Under the pieces are notes generated by a model that saw only the letters and a list, made by a program, of their open reading frames with translations, ran no database searches and was not told the DNA's origin. This document shows positions 55,571 through 64,000 of a stretch of 64,000 nt of DNA, piece after piece; position 1 is the first letter of the stretch, and each line of letters starts with the position of its first letter. This DNA is from DATARH01 sp963778385 (GTDB lineage: Bacteria > Pseudomonadota > Alphaproteobacteria > ATCC43930 > CGMCC-115725): positions 62,001 to 126,000 of the forward strand of contig CAVZUA010000008.1 in NCBI GenBank assembly GCA_963778385.1, read 5' to 3'. Made by a program: the position numbers and the translations under genes.

Positions 55571-55751
55571 CCGCGTCAGCGCGTTTTTCAACTCGGTATT
55601 GGTCGTTTCTTTACGGAGCAAGCGGCAACGCCGCTCGATGGCCGCCCGGTTGAGGGGCTGCGATCCGGCCGCTTGAGCGGCTGATGGATTTCGACCGGAG
55701 TTTCCTTGTGCCGCGCGCGACCGCGGACAAAGCCACCGCGTAAGACGTGCC

Positions 55752-56030
55752 TCAGATTTTCGAGCCGGTATCGGACCCAGGCGGCAGATTATCCAGAGCC
55801 GTGGCCAATTCGAGATCGTGCTCGGTGTCGTCGATCAGCTCGATCTCAACCACCCGCTCTGTCGCCTCGCGCTCAAAAACCCGGATGATCCTCCCTGTCA
55901 CCTCGCGGCCGTCGAGCTGAAAATTCGCCAGCACGCCTTCCTCCGCCGCGCCGCCCTCGAAATCGACCGTGGCCTCGATCCGATCGATGACCAATGCGTT
56001 GCCCGACCGACGGGCCAAATCGATCAACAT
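55752..56030 (-). CDS. Small hypothetical protein
   Basis: A 92-residue acidic protein starting MLIDLARRSGNALVIDRIEA, followed by GVLANFQLDGREVTGRIIRV and VEIELIDDTEHDLELA. The pattern suggests a small beta-barrel. Codon use is typical for the genome and the frame is cleanly bounded. It is divergent from the solute-binding gene. No family is recognised. Confidence 0.55.
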   Translation of the reverse strand: MLIDLARRSGNALVIDRIEATVDFEGGAAEEGVLANFQLDGREVTGRIIRVFEREATERVVEIELIDDTEHDLELATALDNLPPGSDTGSKI

Positions 56031-56147
56031 CTTCACTACCTTCCGCTGCCTCGTACCCTCAGAACGGCTAGATCCCCGGCCGCGTTCCCGCCGTCGCGAG
56101 GCAAACTCGGGGCTGCAGCTGACAGCCCCGCGCCGTACGCAGCCCCG

Positions 56148-57782
56148 ATGGCACGAGCCTTGCCGCTCGCCGCGTTGCACAAACGAAAGCGCCAAGCCGT
56201 GAAATTGCACCGCACATTGATGGCTCTTGGTCTCGCCGCCGGCGGTTTGTTTGCCACGGCCGAAGCGAAGGCCGAGGAGAAAGTGGTTCGCGCGTCGCTC
56301 AATACCGAGCTGCAGGTGCTCGACCCGATCGTCACGACGATCAACGCGACGCGGGTCTTCGCCTATCTCGTGTTCGACCAGCTCGTCGCGATCGACAATG
56401 CGGGGAGCTACCACCCGCAAATGCTCGATAACTGGCAAGTCAGCCCGGACCGGCTGACCTATACGTTCCGCCTGCGCGACGGGCTCTTGTGGAGCGATGG
56501 CACGCCGGTCACCGCCGAAGATTGCGTCGAATCGATCAAGCGCTGGGCCAAACGCAAGTCGTTCGGCCGGCAGATGATGGAGGCGGCGCAAGACCTTCAT
56601 CCGGTCGACGACAAGACCTTCGTGCTGCAGCTCAAGGAGCCGTTCGCCTATGTGATCGAGGCGCTCGGCAAACCGGGCAACACGGTGCCGGTGATGATGC
56701 CGGCACGGCTCGCCCGGCTCGACCCGATGAAGGCGGTTCCGGAGATCATCGGTTCCGGCCCGTTCATCTTCCGGCAGAAGGAGTGGCGGCCGGGCGATAT
56801 CGCGGTATTCGACCGCAATCCGAACTACAAGCCCCGCCCCGAGCCCGCCGACGGGCTAGCCGGCGGCAAGGTCGCCAAGATCGATCGCGTCGAGTTGGTC
56901 AGCATGCCCGACCAGTCGATCCGCGTCGCCGCGCTGCAAGGCGGCGAGCTCGACCTGCTCGAGGTGGTGCCGTTCGACTACATCCCGGCGTTGCGCGCCG
57001 ACCCGAATGTGACGATCGCCGCGCAGCGCGGCGTGCAGCAGACGATGCAGGTGCTGGTGCTCAACCATGCCCAGCCGCCGTTCAACAACCTGAAAATCCG
57101 CAGGGCGGCGCAGGCCGCGATCAGCCAGCCGGAGGTGCTCGCCTCACTGGGGCTGCCCGATGACATGTACCTGCGCCAATGCGAGTCGATCTACATGTGC
57201 GACGCGCCCGGGACCACCGACGCGGGCACCGAAATCTTCAAATCGATCGGCCTCGACCGCGCCCGAGCACTGCTCAAAGACTCCGGCTACAACAACGAGC
57301 CGGTCGCGCTGCTGCACGCGCAGACCTCGGCGATGCTCAACAACCCCGGCCTGGTCTACGCCGATCTGTTGAAGAAGGCCGGGTTCAACGTCGACCTTCG
57401 CACCTCGGACTTTGCCACCGTCGCGCAGCGGCGCACGAACAAGGGTCCGGTCGGCGAAGGCGGCTGGAGCGCGATGGCGATCATCTGGAACGGCATCGAC
57501 CTGGTGAACCCGCTCTCGGATCCCGCAATCACCAATAACTGCGCGCAATTCTATCCGGGCTGGTACTGCGACCCCGAGCAGACCGAGTTGCTGCGCCGCT
57601 ATTCGACCGCCATCGACGAAGCCGAACGAAAAACCCTCGCCGCACAACTCCAGGCGGCGTTTCACAACAACGTCAACATGGTGCTGGGCGGGCAGTTCTC
57701 CGCGCCGGCGGCACTGCGCGCCAATCTGAAAGGGCTGATCCCGTTCGCCTTCCCGGTGTTCTGGAACATCGAGAAGATGTAG
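56148..57782 (+). CDS. Family 5 extracellular solute-binding protein (peptide/nickel type)
   Basis: A 544-residue secreted binding protein of an ABC importer. The signal sequence is LHRTLMALGLAAGGLFATAE with cleavage near AKAEEK. SBP family 5 features include ASLNTELQVLDPIVTTINAT, the signature region YTFRLRDGLLWSDGTPVTAE and IGSGPFIFRQKEW. The GTG at 56199 (first residues VKLHRTL) would give a more normal signal peptide and may be the true start. No permease or ATPase genes lie nearby, so it may serve a transporter encoded elsewhere. Confidence 0.85.
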   Translation: MARALPLAALHKRKRQAVKLHRTLMALGLAAGGLFATAEAKAEEKVVRASLNTELQVLDPIVTTINATRVFAYLVFDQLVAIDNAGSYHPQMLDNWQVSPDRLTYTFRLRDGLLWSDGTPVTAEDCVESIKRWAKRKSFGRQMMEAAQDLHPVDDKTFVLQLKEPFAYVIEALGKPGNTVPVMMPARLARLDPMKAVPEIIGSGPFIFRQKEWRPGDIAVFDRNPNYKPRPEPADGLAGGKVAKIDRVELVSMPDQSIRVAALQGGELDLLEVVPFDYIPALRADPNVTIAAQRGVQQTMQVLVLNHAQPPFNNLKIRRAAQAAISQPEVLASLGLPDDMYLRQCESIYMCDAPGTTDAGTEIFKSIGLDRARALLKDSGYNNEPVALLHAQTSAMLNNPGLVYADLLKKAGFNVDLRTSDFATVAQRRTNKGPVGEGGWSAMAIIWNGIDLVNPLSDPAITNNCAQFYPGWYCDPEQTELLRRYSTAIDEAERKTLAAQLQAAFHNNVNMVLGGQFSAPAALRANLKGLIPFAFPVFWNIEKM

Positions 57783-57811
57783 GGCCGGCGTCGTCGGCAA
57801 ACTCGGAGCAT

Positions 57812-57865
57812 TGCACGTCGGCACGTTTTAATCGCTCCCCGGCGAAACAGGGAGCCGATGACAAC
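57812..57865. terminator. Probable hairpin between convergent binding-protein genes
   Basis: GCTCCC and GGGAGC pair around about 12 bases near 57834-57855. It lies between two convergent genes, but no U-run is evident. Confidence 0.35.
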
Positions 57866-59110
57866 CTACGCCGTACCCGGTGCCTGGCCGAGATACTTGA
57901 ACTGCTGCAGGACGTTGTCGTCGGCGAATTGAGGGTTGTGGCGGCACTGGAAGACGCTGACGATGCGGTTCTTGATGTCGCCGTTTTCGTCGAAGCTGAC
58001 GACGCCTTGCAGGGTCTGGAGGTTGGCCTCCTGGATCGCGTCGCGCACGGTGTCGTGGTTGACCGGCTTCCCCGCTTCCGCCACCCGCTTGATCGAATCC
58101 AGAATGACCAGCATCGCGTCATAGGCGGTAAAGGAATAGGCCGTCGGACCTTGACCATATTTCGCCGTATAGCGCTCGATCCACGGCTTGACGTCGGGAT
58201 TTTCGGCGATGTAGGGCGATGCGATCGTCGCGTACCAGCCGTCCATCGCCGGGAAGCCGGCGCCCTTGAGCAGCGCCGCGCTGTAGCAGCCGTCGCCGCC
58301 CGCCTTGATCATCTGCGGCACGATCTCGTACGACTGCTTGACCAGCTTGATGCCGGCCAGCGATGTCCCGCCAAAGTAGACCGCCTCCGGGCCCGCCGCC
58401 TTGAGTTTGGTAAGGATGTTCGCATAGTCCGAGGCGCGCGGGTCGAGCTGATCATGGCCGAGGACATTGATGCCGTTCCTCTTTGCCTGATCCTCGAAGG
58501 CATTCGCCATCCCGACGCCATAGGCGCCGCCGTCGTCGAGAATATAGACCGTCTTCACCTTCAGCATCTGCGCGAAATAGTTCGCCATGTCGGGGCCCTG
58601 GAAGGCGTCGGTCGTCACCGTGCGGAAATAGATGGCCTTGCCCATCGGGCGGAATTGAGCGGCGAATTTCGGGTCGGTGATGTCGGGATTGGTCGAGGAC
58701 GGGGTGATCGTCGCGAGATTGCCCTGGCTGAGGATCGGCGCCATCGCCTTGCCGCAGCCGCTCATCTCCGGCCCGACCGCGGCAACGACATTGGGATCGG
58801 CAATCATCTTGCGCGCGTTGGTCGCGGCCTGCGCCGGATCGTACTGGCCGGCGGTCGCGGTGCCGTCGTCGAGCACCAGCACATCGATCTGATAGCCGGC
58901 GACGCCGCCTCGGGCATTGGCTTCCTCGACCGCCATCACCGCGCCGTTCTTGATGAGGATCGCGTTTTCCGCGTCCGATCCGGTGAGCGGCACGTCGATG
59001 CCGACCGTGACGCGTTTGTCGGCGGCAAGCAGCGGTTGCGCCCGCACGGCGAGCGTTCCCACCGCCGCTGCGGCCGGCAGTTGCACGAGAATAGAGCGGC
59101 GAGTCGGCAT
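57866..59110 (-). CDS. Branched-chain-amino-acid-type periplasmic binding protein
   Basis: A 414-residue binding protein with a signal sequence (MPTRRSILVQLPAAAAVGTL, cleavage near LLAADK). Type I periplasmic-binding features are TVGIDVPLTGSDAENAILIK, EANARGGVAGYQIDVLVLDD, VVAAVGPEMSGCGKAMAPIL and TITPSSTNPDIT. It probably captures an amino acid or amide for a Liv-type ABC importer, but no transporter genes are linked. It converges with the family 5 binding-protein gene. Confidence 0.88.
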   Translation of the reverse strand: MPTRRSILVQLPAAAAVGTLAVRAQPLLAADKRVTVGIDVPLTGSDAENAILIKNGAVMAVEEANARGGVAGYQIDVLVLDDGTATAGQYDPAQAATNARKMIADPNVVAAVGPEMSGCGKAMAPILSQGNLATITPSSTNPDITDPKFAAQFRPMGKAIYFRTVTTDAFQGPDMANYFAQMLKVKTVYILDDGGAYGVGMANAFEDQAKRNGINVLGHDQLDPRASDYANILTKLKAAGPEAVYFGGTSLAGIKLVKQSYEIVPQMIKAGGDGCYSAALLKGAGFPAMDGWYATIASPYIAENPDVKPWIERYTAKYGQGPTAYSFTAYDAMLVILDSIKRVAEAGKPVNHDTVRDAIQEANLQTLQGVVSFDENGDIKNRIVSVFQCRHNPQFADDNVLQQFKYLGQAPGTA

Positions 59111-59181
59111 GCTCCTGTCTCCCTCGTCAGCGTGGTGGTGTCGTGGAGGGAAACCGCAAGTTTTGCGCCAATCGCCTGACG

Positions 59182-59204
59182 GCGGCGAATTGACGGAGTC
59201 ATCC
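59182..59204 (+). repeat. 23-base direct repeat, left copy
   Basis: GCGGCGAATTGACGGAGTCA then TCC. It matches 62150-62172 at 21 of 23 positions in the same orientation. It lies outside the left repeat cluster around the antiporter gene. Confidence 0.55.
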
Positions 59205-59240
59205 GACCTGACTTGGCGCTGACTCGCGCTGCGACGGCAT

Positions 59241-59790
59241 CATGCGTCCTTTAAGAGCCCGCGATGCGGGCTCTTAAGAGTCTGACTCGAAACTATCTTC
59301 GTCATTCCGGGGCGGCCCCGTACGGGGCCGAACCCGGAGCCCATGAACACGGGCTTATCCAAGGGTCTCCGACGTCGGAACGCGCCTTTCGACGTCTGTC
59401 TGCATGGGTTCCGGGTTCATCGCCGCGCGATGCCCCGGAATGACGCCAGAAAGCGGCACCCGCTGTATGCCTGAAGCACATTTTGGGTCAGGCTCTCAGG
59501 ATGAGGATGGTTTGTCGATGGCATGAAGAAAAGCCTCATCCTGAGAGCCTGGCCTAAAATTGCCCTTGTCATTCCGGGGCGGCCCGCAGGGCCGAACCCG
59601 GAACCCATGAACACGGTCTTATCCGGGGTAGCTGCGGCGTCGGGACACAGTTTTCGAAGTCCGTGTGCATGGGTTCCGGGTTCATCACTGCGCGATGCCC
59701 CGGAATGACGAGAAAAACATCTGCAAGCGTCTCAAGTGCATTTCGGGCCAGGCTCTGAGGAGGCGCACAGCGCCGTCTCGAAGGACGCAT
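59241..59790. repeat. Repeat cluster B-A-A-B' left of the antiporter gene
   Basis: Two A modules (59301-59444, 59568-59709) lie between B modules at 59246-59290 and 59745-59790. The linker between the A copies (GGTCAGGCTCTCAGGATGAG region) contains sequence from 59446 to 59502 that reappears inverted at 61823-61878. No gene is present from 59111 to 59867. Confidence 0.8.
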
Positions 59791-59867
59791 CGAACCGGCC
59801 AGTGCTTATTCGGGTCGGTCGGCGTCGTGTAGGGTAGGCGCTCCCGCAGCTTACCGACGCGACGCCC

Positions 59868-61475
59868 ATGCCGATGATGCCCACCACCCAGCTTCTGGTC
59901 ATTCTCCTGGCAGTCCTGGCGGCCGTCGCGGTCGTGGCGTCGCGGCTGCGTGTTCCGACGGCGGTTCTGCTGGTGATCACCGGTGTTGGGCTCGCCTTGA
60001 TCCCCGGCCTGCCGACGATCGAGCTGGCCCCCGAAGTTGTCTTGCTGCTGGTGCTGCCGCCGGTGATCTACAACGCTGCCGTGGCGATGGATTGGCGCGA
60101 GTTTCGCGACAATCTGCGGCCGATTTCGATGCTGGCGGTCGGCAGCGTGCTGTTCACCACCGCCGCGACCGCGGCCGCGATGCATCTGTTGTTCGGCACG
60201 CCATGGGCGGTCGGCTGTGTGCTCGGCGCGATCGTCTCGCCACCCGACACGATGGCGCCGGGCTCAATCGCCCACCGGATGCGCATTCCGCGCCGCATCC
60301 TCGTCATTCTCGAAGGCGAGGGCTTGGCCAACGACGCGACCGCACTGATCCTCTATCGGTTCGCGGTCGCGGCGGTGAGTATCGGCGCGTTTTCGCTCAC
60401 CGAAGCGTTGGGCACCTTTGCCATCATCGTCGGCGGCGAGATCTTGTGGGGAATTGGGGTCGGCTGGGTGATGCTGCGACTGCGGCGCTGGATCAACGAG
60501 CCGCGCATCGAGGTCACCCTCGCCGTGCTGACACCGTTTCTCGCGTACTGGCCGCCGGAGCATCTCGACGGCGCAGGCGTGCTCGCAACCGTCACGACCG
60601 GGCTTTATGTCAGCTGGGCGGGGCCGGGCCTCATCAAAGCCGCGACGCGGCTGCAGGGCATCTTCTTCTGGGATTTCTTCATCTACCTGATCGAGGGCAT
60701 GGTCTTTCTCGTCACCGGGCTGCAGGCGCGCACGCTGGTCGCCCGCATCGCCGACCACCATTGGTCGGAGTTCGCCCTGTCGGCGCTGGTCGTCAGCGCC
60801 GTGGTGATCGTCGCGCGGTTTATCTGGAGTACCCCCGCCGCCTTTCTGCCGCGCCGGATCAATTTCTGGCTCCGACACGACGAGCCGATCCCGCCGTGGC
60901 AATGGGTTGTCACGGTGGCCTTCACCGGCATTCGCGGGATCGTCTCGCTGGCCGCGGCGCTGGCGTTGCCGCTGCAGACGGCAGCGGGCGTGCCATTTCC
61001 GGAACGCGACCTGATCCTGGTCCTGACCTTCGCGGTAATCCTCGTCACACTGGTCGGCCAGGGGCTGCTCTTGCCGCTGGTCATTCGGCTGCTCGGGATC
61101 GGCGAGGCCGGCCGGCACGAGCACGAGCGGGTCCGCGGCCAGGAATACGCCGCCCGCCGGCGCGCCATCGAGGCGGCGCTGCACCGGTTCGACAGCCTGT
61201 CAAAGCAGCACCGTCTCGCGCCGGAATGGGTCGCGGGCATGCGCAGCCACCACGAAGACCGCCTGCGTCACGCCCGGCACAGCAACGACGGCGACAGCCT
61301 CCACCGCCGCACCAGCGCCGTGCATGACGAGATCGAGCTGGCGCTGATCGACGCCGAACGACAGGAGATCAACACCCTGTTCCGTGAAGGCAAGCTCAAC
61401 GACGAGGGGCGCCGCCATATCGAGCGCGAGCTCGACCTGCGCGAAGCGCAGCTGCGCAACACCCGCGGCGAGTAG
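59868..61475 (+). CDS. CPA1-type Na+/H+ antiporter (NhaP-like)
   Basis: A 535-residue membrane antiporter with about twelve helices and a charged cytosolic tail of about 130 residues (EHERVRGQEYAARRRAIEAA onward). Family features are LVLPPVIYNAAVAMDWREF near residue 62, VSPPDTMAPGSIAHRM near 120, LEGEGLANDATALILYRFA near 146 with the ion-site Asn-Asp, and FTGIRGIVSLAAALALP near 351. It exchanges Na+ or K+ for protons. The gene is alone and is flanked by inverted repeat clusters. Confidence 0.9.
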   Translation: MPMMPTTQLLVILLAVLAAVAVVASRLRVPTAVLLVITGVGLALIPGLPTIELAPEVVLLLVLPPVIYNAAVAMDWREFRDNLRPISMLAVGSVLFTTAATAAAMHLLFGTPWAVGCVLGAIVSPPDTMAPGSIAHRMRIPRRILVILEGEGLANDATALILYRFAVAAVSIGAFSLTEALGTFAIIVGGEILWGIGVGWVMLRLRRWINEPRIEVTLAVLTPFLAYWPPEHLDGAGVLATVTTGLYVSWAGPGLIKAATRLQGIFFWDFFIYLIEGMVFLVTGLQARTLVARIADHHWSEFALSALVVSAVVIVARFIWSTPAAFLPRRINFWLRHDEPIPPWQWVVTVAFTGIRGIVSLAAALALPLQTAAGVPFPERDLILVLTFAVILVTLVGQGLLLPLVIRLLGIGEAGRHEHERVRGQEYAARRRAIEAALHRFDSLSKQHRLAPEWVAGMRSHHEDRLRHARHSNDGDSLHRRTSAVHDEIELALIDAERQEINTLFREGKLNDEGRRHIERELDLREAQLRNTRGE

Positions 61476-61529
61476 TGATACCGATCTGATGTAGCGGTGA
61501 CTCGCGGTCTTCCTGCTTGCGCGCCGTCG

Positions 61530-62070
61530 TGCGTCCTTCGAGACAGTCGCTGCGCGCCCTCCTCAGAGCCTGACTTGAAATTACCTTCGTCATTCCGGGG
61601 CGGCCCGCAGGGCCGAACCCGGAACCCATGAACACGGTCTCCTCCGACGTGGTTACGGCGTCGGGACGCACTTTTCGAGGTCCGTGTTCATGGGTTCCGG
61701 GTTCATCGCTGCGCGATGCCCCGGAATGACGAGCAAAAAAGCACTCAGAAGATGCCCCAAACGCATTTCAAGTCAGGCTCTCAGGATGACGGCTTTCTTG
61801 ATGCCATAAAGAAAACTGTCGTCCAGAGAGCCTGACCCAAAATGTGCTTCAGGCATACTGCGGGTGCCGTTTTCTGGCGTCATTCCGAGGCATCGCGCAG
61901 CGATGAACCCGGAACCCCTGCACACGGACCTCAAAAAGCGCGTTCCGACGCTCGGGAGAGCTTGGATAAGACGGTGTTCATGGGTTCCGGGTTCGGCCCG
62001 GCGCGCCGCCCCGGAAAGACGAAGGCAATTCGAGTCAGACTTTGAGGAGCGCCGTCAGGCGCGTCTCGGG
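61530..62070. repeat. Repeat cluster B-A-A-B' right of the antiporter gene
   Basis: A modules lie at 61589-61730 and 61879-62020, with B at 61531-61575 and B' at 62035-62070. The linker 61823-61878 is the inverse of 59446-59502, so the cluster is broadly inverted relative to the one at 59241-59790. The whole 61476-62390 gap holds no supported gene. Confidence 0.8.
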
Positions 62071-62149
62071 GCAGACCGTGGCATCCCATGGCGAGCCACC
62101 TGCGAGACTGCTCCGGCGGTCGGCCGCAACGCGGACACTACCGTTGCAT

Positions 62150-62172
62150 GCGGCGAATTGACAGAGTTATCC
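62150..62172 (+). repeat. 23-base direct repeat, right copy
   Basis: GCGGCGAATTGACAGAGTTA then TCC, 2 mismatches from the left copy at 59182-59204. It lies outside the right cluster. Confidence 0.55.
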
Positions 62173-62390
62173 ACCCTCCTCATACTCCGCCGCTTTCCTG
62201 CTCGGCGTCCGCGAGAGGCGCCCTGGCGAGGAGCGAGGCGATGCAGCGCGACCCCGGCACCAGCCGGCTTAGTCAGAACCTGAGGTGGATCGCGCCAGTG
62301 GGATCGATCACTGGGGATGGGCGACGACGACGATAAACCGCAATCGTCCGTCGTCATTCTATCCGCTACTCCATCGCACAGGAGATTCCC

Positions 62391-63563
62391 GTGATTACAT
62401 CCGTGATGCCGACCTATGGTCGGTGGGACCTTGCCGTCGACAAGGGCGAAGGCTGCTATCTCACGACTACTGACGGCCGCAAGTTTCTCGATTTCACCAG
62501 CGGCATCGCCGTCACCTCGCTCGGGCATTGCCACCCGCAGGTGATCGAGGCGCTGACCAAGCAGGCCAACACGCTGTGGCATTCCTCCAACCTGTTCCGC
62601 ATCCCCAGTCAGGAGAAGCTCGCGCAGCGGCTGGTCGAGAACAGCTTCGCCGACACCGTGTTCTTCAACAATTCGGGCGCCGAGGCGGTCGAATTGTCGA
62701 TCAAGGTCGCGCGTAAATATCAGAGCACGATCGGCCACCCCGAGAAGTACCGGGTGATCGGCTGCAACGGCTCGTTCCACGGCCGCAGCTTTGCGACGCT
62801 CGCCGCCGCCGGTGCCGAGGCGTACCTCAAGGGCTTCGGCCCGGCGATGGACGGGTTCGACCACGTCGCCTTCAACAACCTCAACGAGATGCGTGCCGCC
62901 ATCACCGAAAAGACCGCGGCGATCCTGGTCGAGCCGGTGCAGGGCGAAGGCGGCCTGCGCGCACCGTCAGCGGATTACCTGCTGGGGCTGCGGCAGATCT
63001 GCGACGAGTTCGGGCTGCTGCTGGTCTATGACGAGGTGCAGTGCGGCATGGGCCGTACCGGCAAGCTCTTCGCGCATGAATGGGCCGGTGTGCCGCCCGA
63101 CATCATGGCGGTGGCAAAGGCCCTGGGGAACGGCATCCCGATCGGCGCCTGCCTGGCGACCGAGAGGGCGGCGGTCGGCATGGTCGCCGGCTCGCACGGC
63201 TCGACCTTTGGCGGCAACCCGCTATCGACCGCGGCCGGCAACGCGGTGCTCGATGTGATGCTGGCGCCCGGCTTCTTCGACAAGGTCAACGATGTCGGCA
63301 AGTATCTCTGGGGCAAGCTAGAAAAGCTCGCCGCGGCGCATCCGAAGCTGTTCGACAGCGTGCGCGGCTCGGGGCTGCTGGTCGGCATCAAATGCGTCGT
63401 CACTGCCGGCGATGTGGTCGCCAAGGCGCGCGACAAGGGCCTCCTGGTGCTGACCGCTGGCGACAACGTGCTGCGCATCCTGCCGCCGCTCGTCGCCGGC
63501 GAGAAGGAGATCGACGAAGCCGTCGGCATCCTCGGCAAGGTCGCGAGCGAATGGCCCGCGTAA
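62391..63563 (+). CDS. argD: Acetylornithine aminotransferase
   Basis: A 390-residue class III aminotransferase of arginine synthesis. Seen are FLDFTSGIAVTSLGHCHPQV, the cofactor loop FFNNSGAEAVELSIKVARKY, CNGSFHGRSFATLAA, LVYDEVQCGMGRTGKLFAHE with the PLP Asp, and the lysine in MAVAKALGNGIPIGAC. The start is GTG with AGGAG 6 bases upstream. It overlaps argF by 13 bases, the usual argD-argF pair in Alphaproteobacteria. Confidence 0.94.
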   Translation: MITSVMPTYGRWDLAVDKGEGCYLTTTDGRKFLDFTSGIAVTSLGHCHPQVIEALTKQANTLWHSSNLFRIPSQEKLAQRLVENSFADTVFFNNSGAEAVELSIKVARKYQSTIGHPEKYRVIGCNGSFHGRSFATLAAAGAEAYLKGFGPAMDGFDHVAFNNLNEMRAAITEKTAAILVEPVQGEGGLRAPSADYLLGLRQICDEFGLLLVYDEVQCGMGRTGKLFAHEWAGVPPDIMAVAKALGNGIPIGACLATERAAVGMVAGSHGSTFGGNPLSTAAGNAVLDVMLAPGFFDKVNDVGKYLWGKLEKLAAAHPKLFDSVRGSGLLVGIKCVVTAGDVVAKARDKGLLVLTAGDNVLRILPPLVAGEKEIDEAVGILGKVASEWPA

Positions 63564-64000
63564 GGGCCGTCGCCCAGCCCCACAGGACCATTGGCGGCGC
63601 GACCCTGGTCGGCGGCCAGCCGGAGGCTGGCCCGCCGCGCCACTTCCTCGACCTCGACCAGTTCCAGACGCCGGAATTGCGCGGCATCCTCGATCTCGGT
63701 TTTGCCTACAAGAACGGCCGCGCCGACCGGCCGCTCGAGGGCAAGACCCTGGCGATGATCTTCGAGAAGCCGTCGACCCGCACCCGCGTCTCGTTCGAGG
63801 TGGCGATGCGCGAGCTCGGCGGCGACACGATCATCCTCGGCACGCAGGACAGCCAGCTCGGCCGCGGCGAGACTGTCGCCGACACCGCCCGCGTGCTGTC
63901 GCGCTATGTCGACGCGATCATGATCCGCACCAACCATGCCGCGAAGCTCGACGAATTGGCGCGGTACGCCACGGTGCCGGTGATCAACGGCCTCACCGAC
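63551..64000 (+). CDS. argF: Ornithine carbamoyltransferase, partial at window edge
   Basis: The first 150 codons, open to the right edge. An N-terminal extension of about 30 residues precedes PPRHFLDLDQFQTPELRGIL. The carbamoyl-phosphate motif FEKPSTRTRVSFEVAMREL is near residues 74-92, and the trimer region GDTIILGTQDSQLGRGETVA follows. It joins ornithine and carbamoyl phosphate to make citrulline. The ATG lies inside argD; a later start is possible because the extension is unusual. Confidence 0.92.
   Translation, partial: MARVRAVAQPHRTIGGATLVGGQPEAGPPRHFLDLDQFQTPELRGILDLGFAYKNGRADRPLEGKTLAMIFEKPSTRTRVSFEVAMRELGGDTIILGTQDSQLGRGETVADTARVLSRYVDAIMIRTNHAAKLDELARYATVPVINGLTD

Noticed and set aside
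49122..62390. Regularly spaced palindromes considered as a CRISPR array
   Set aside because: Units are about 145 bases, hundreds of bases apart, with no uniform short spacers and no cas genes.

Overview
This is a high-GC window from an alphaproteobacterial chromosome, probably Rhodospirillales or Reyranella-like; the genus cannot be fixed from sequence alone. The placement rests on linked marker genes: ChvI/ChvG two-component genes, a short HPr kinase followed by a regulatory PTS (EIIA-Man, HPr, EI), adenosylhomocysteinase followed by a DivL-type pseudokinase, DUF1489 and DUF1289 proteins, and the dap genes.

Layout. 0-2.9 kb: two aminotransferase genes with an AT-richer orphan gene fitted between them by ATGA overlaps. 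3.4-6.2 kb: an IS1595-family element carrying passenger genes, inserted in a palindromic repeat. 6.2-12 kb: a TfdA-like dioxygenase and methylcrotonyl-CoA carboxylase genes (leucine breakdown). 12.2-13.6 kb: an Xre-RES toxin-antitoxin pair and a decayed gene. 13.6-22 kb: pckA, a heme-utilisation-like protein, chvI-chvG-hprK-EIIA-HPr-EI, a carbon/nitrogen and envelope control block without rapZ. 22-26.6 kb: a monooxygenase, a TTC38-like protein, an SDR remnant and a disulfide oxidoreductase. 26.8-30.6 kb: ahcY behind a promoter with an embedded palindromic operator, then divL. 30.7-41.5 kb: an amidohydrolase, an LLM oxidoreductase, def-fmt-truA, dapD-dapE, gmhA, uppP. 40.3-45.3 kb: a GldA/F/G-like ABC system. 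45.4-49.1 kb: a membrane cyclase with a 2Fe-2S domain, glutathione peroxidase, LysE, PaiB. 49.1-51.9 kb: one palindromic repeat interrupted by two different IS110-superfamily elements. 51.9-64 kb: recX, an MFS pump coupled to a second cyclase, two solute-binding proteins, an NhaP-like antiporter flanked by inverted repeat clusters, and argD-argF (cut by the window edge).

The most striking theme is the relation between dispersed palindromic repeats and mobile DNA. At least five repeat families occupy most intergenic gaps. Three IS elements sit inside repeats, and a small repeat has entered one IS. Both IS110-type elements carry, in their non-coding end, a foldable RNA whose internal loop holds sequences matching the two halves of the repeat arm they interrupt, as expected for bridge/seek RNA guides. 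No tRNA, rRNA, CRISPR array or replication origin was seen.
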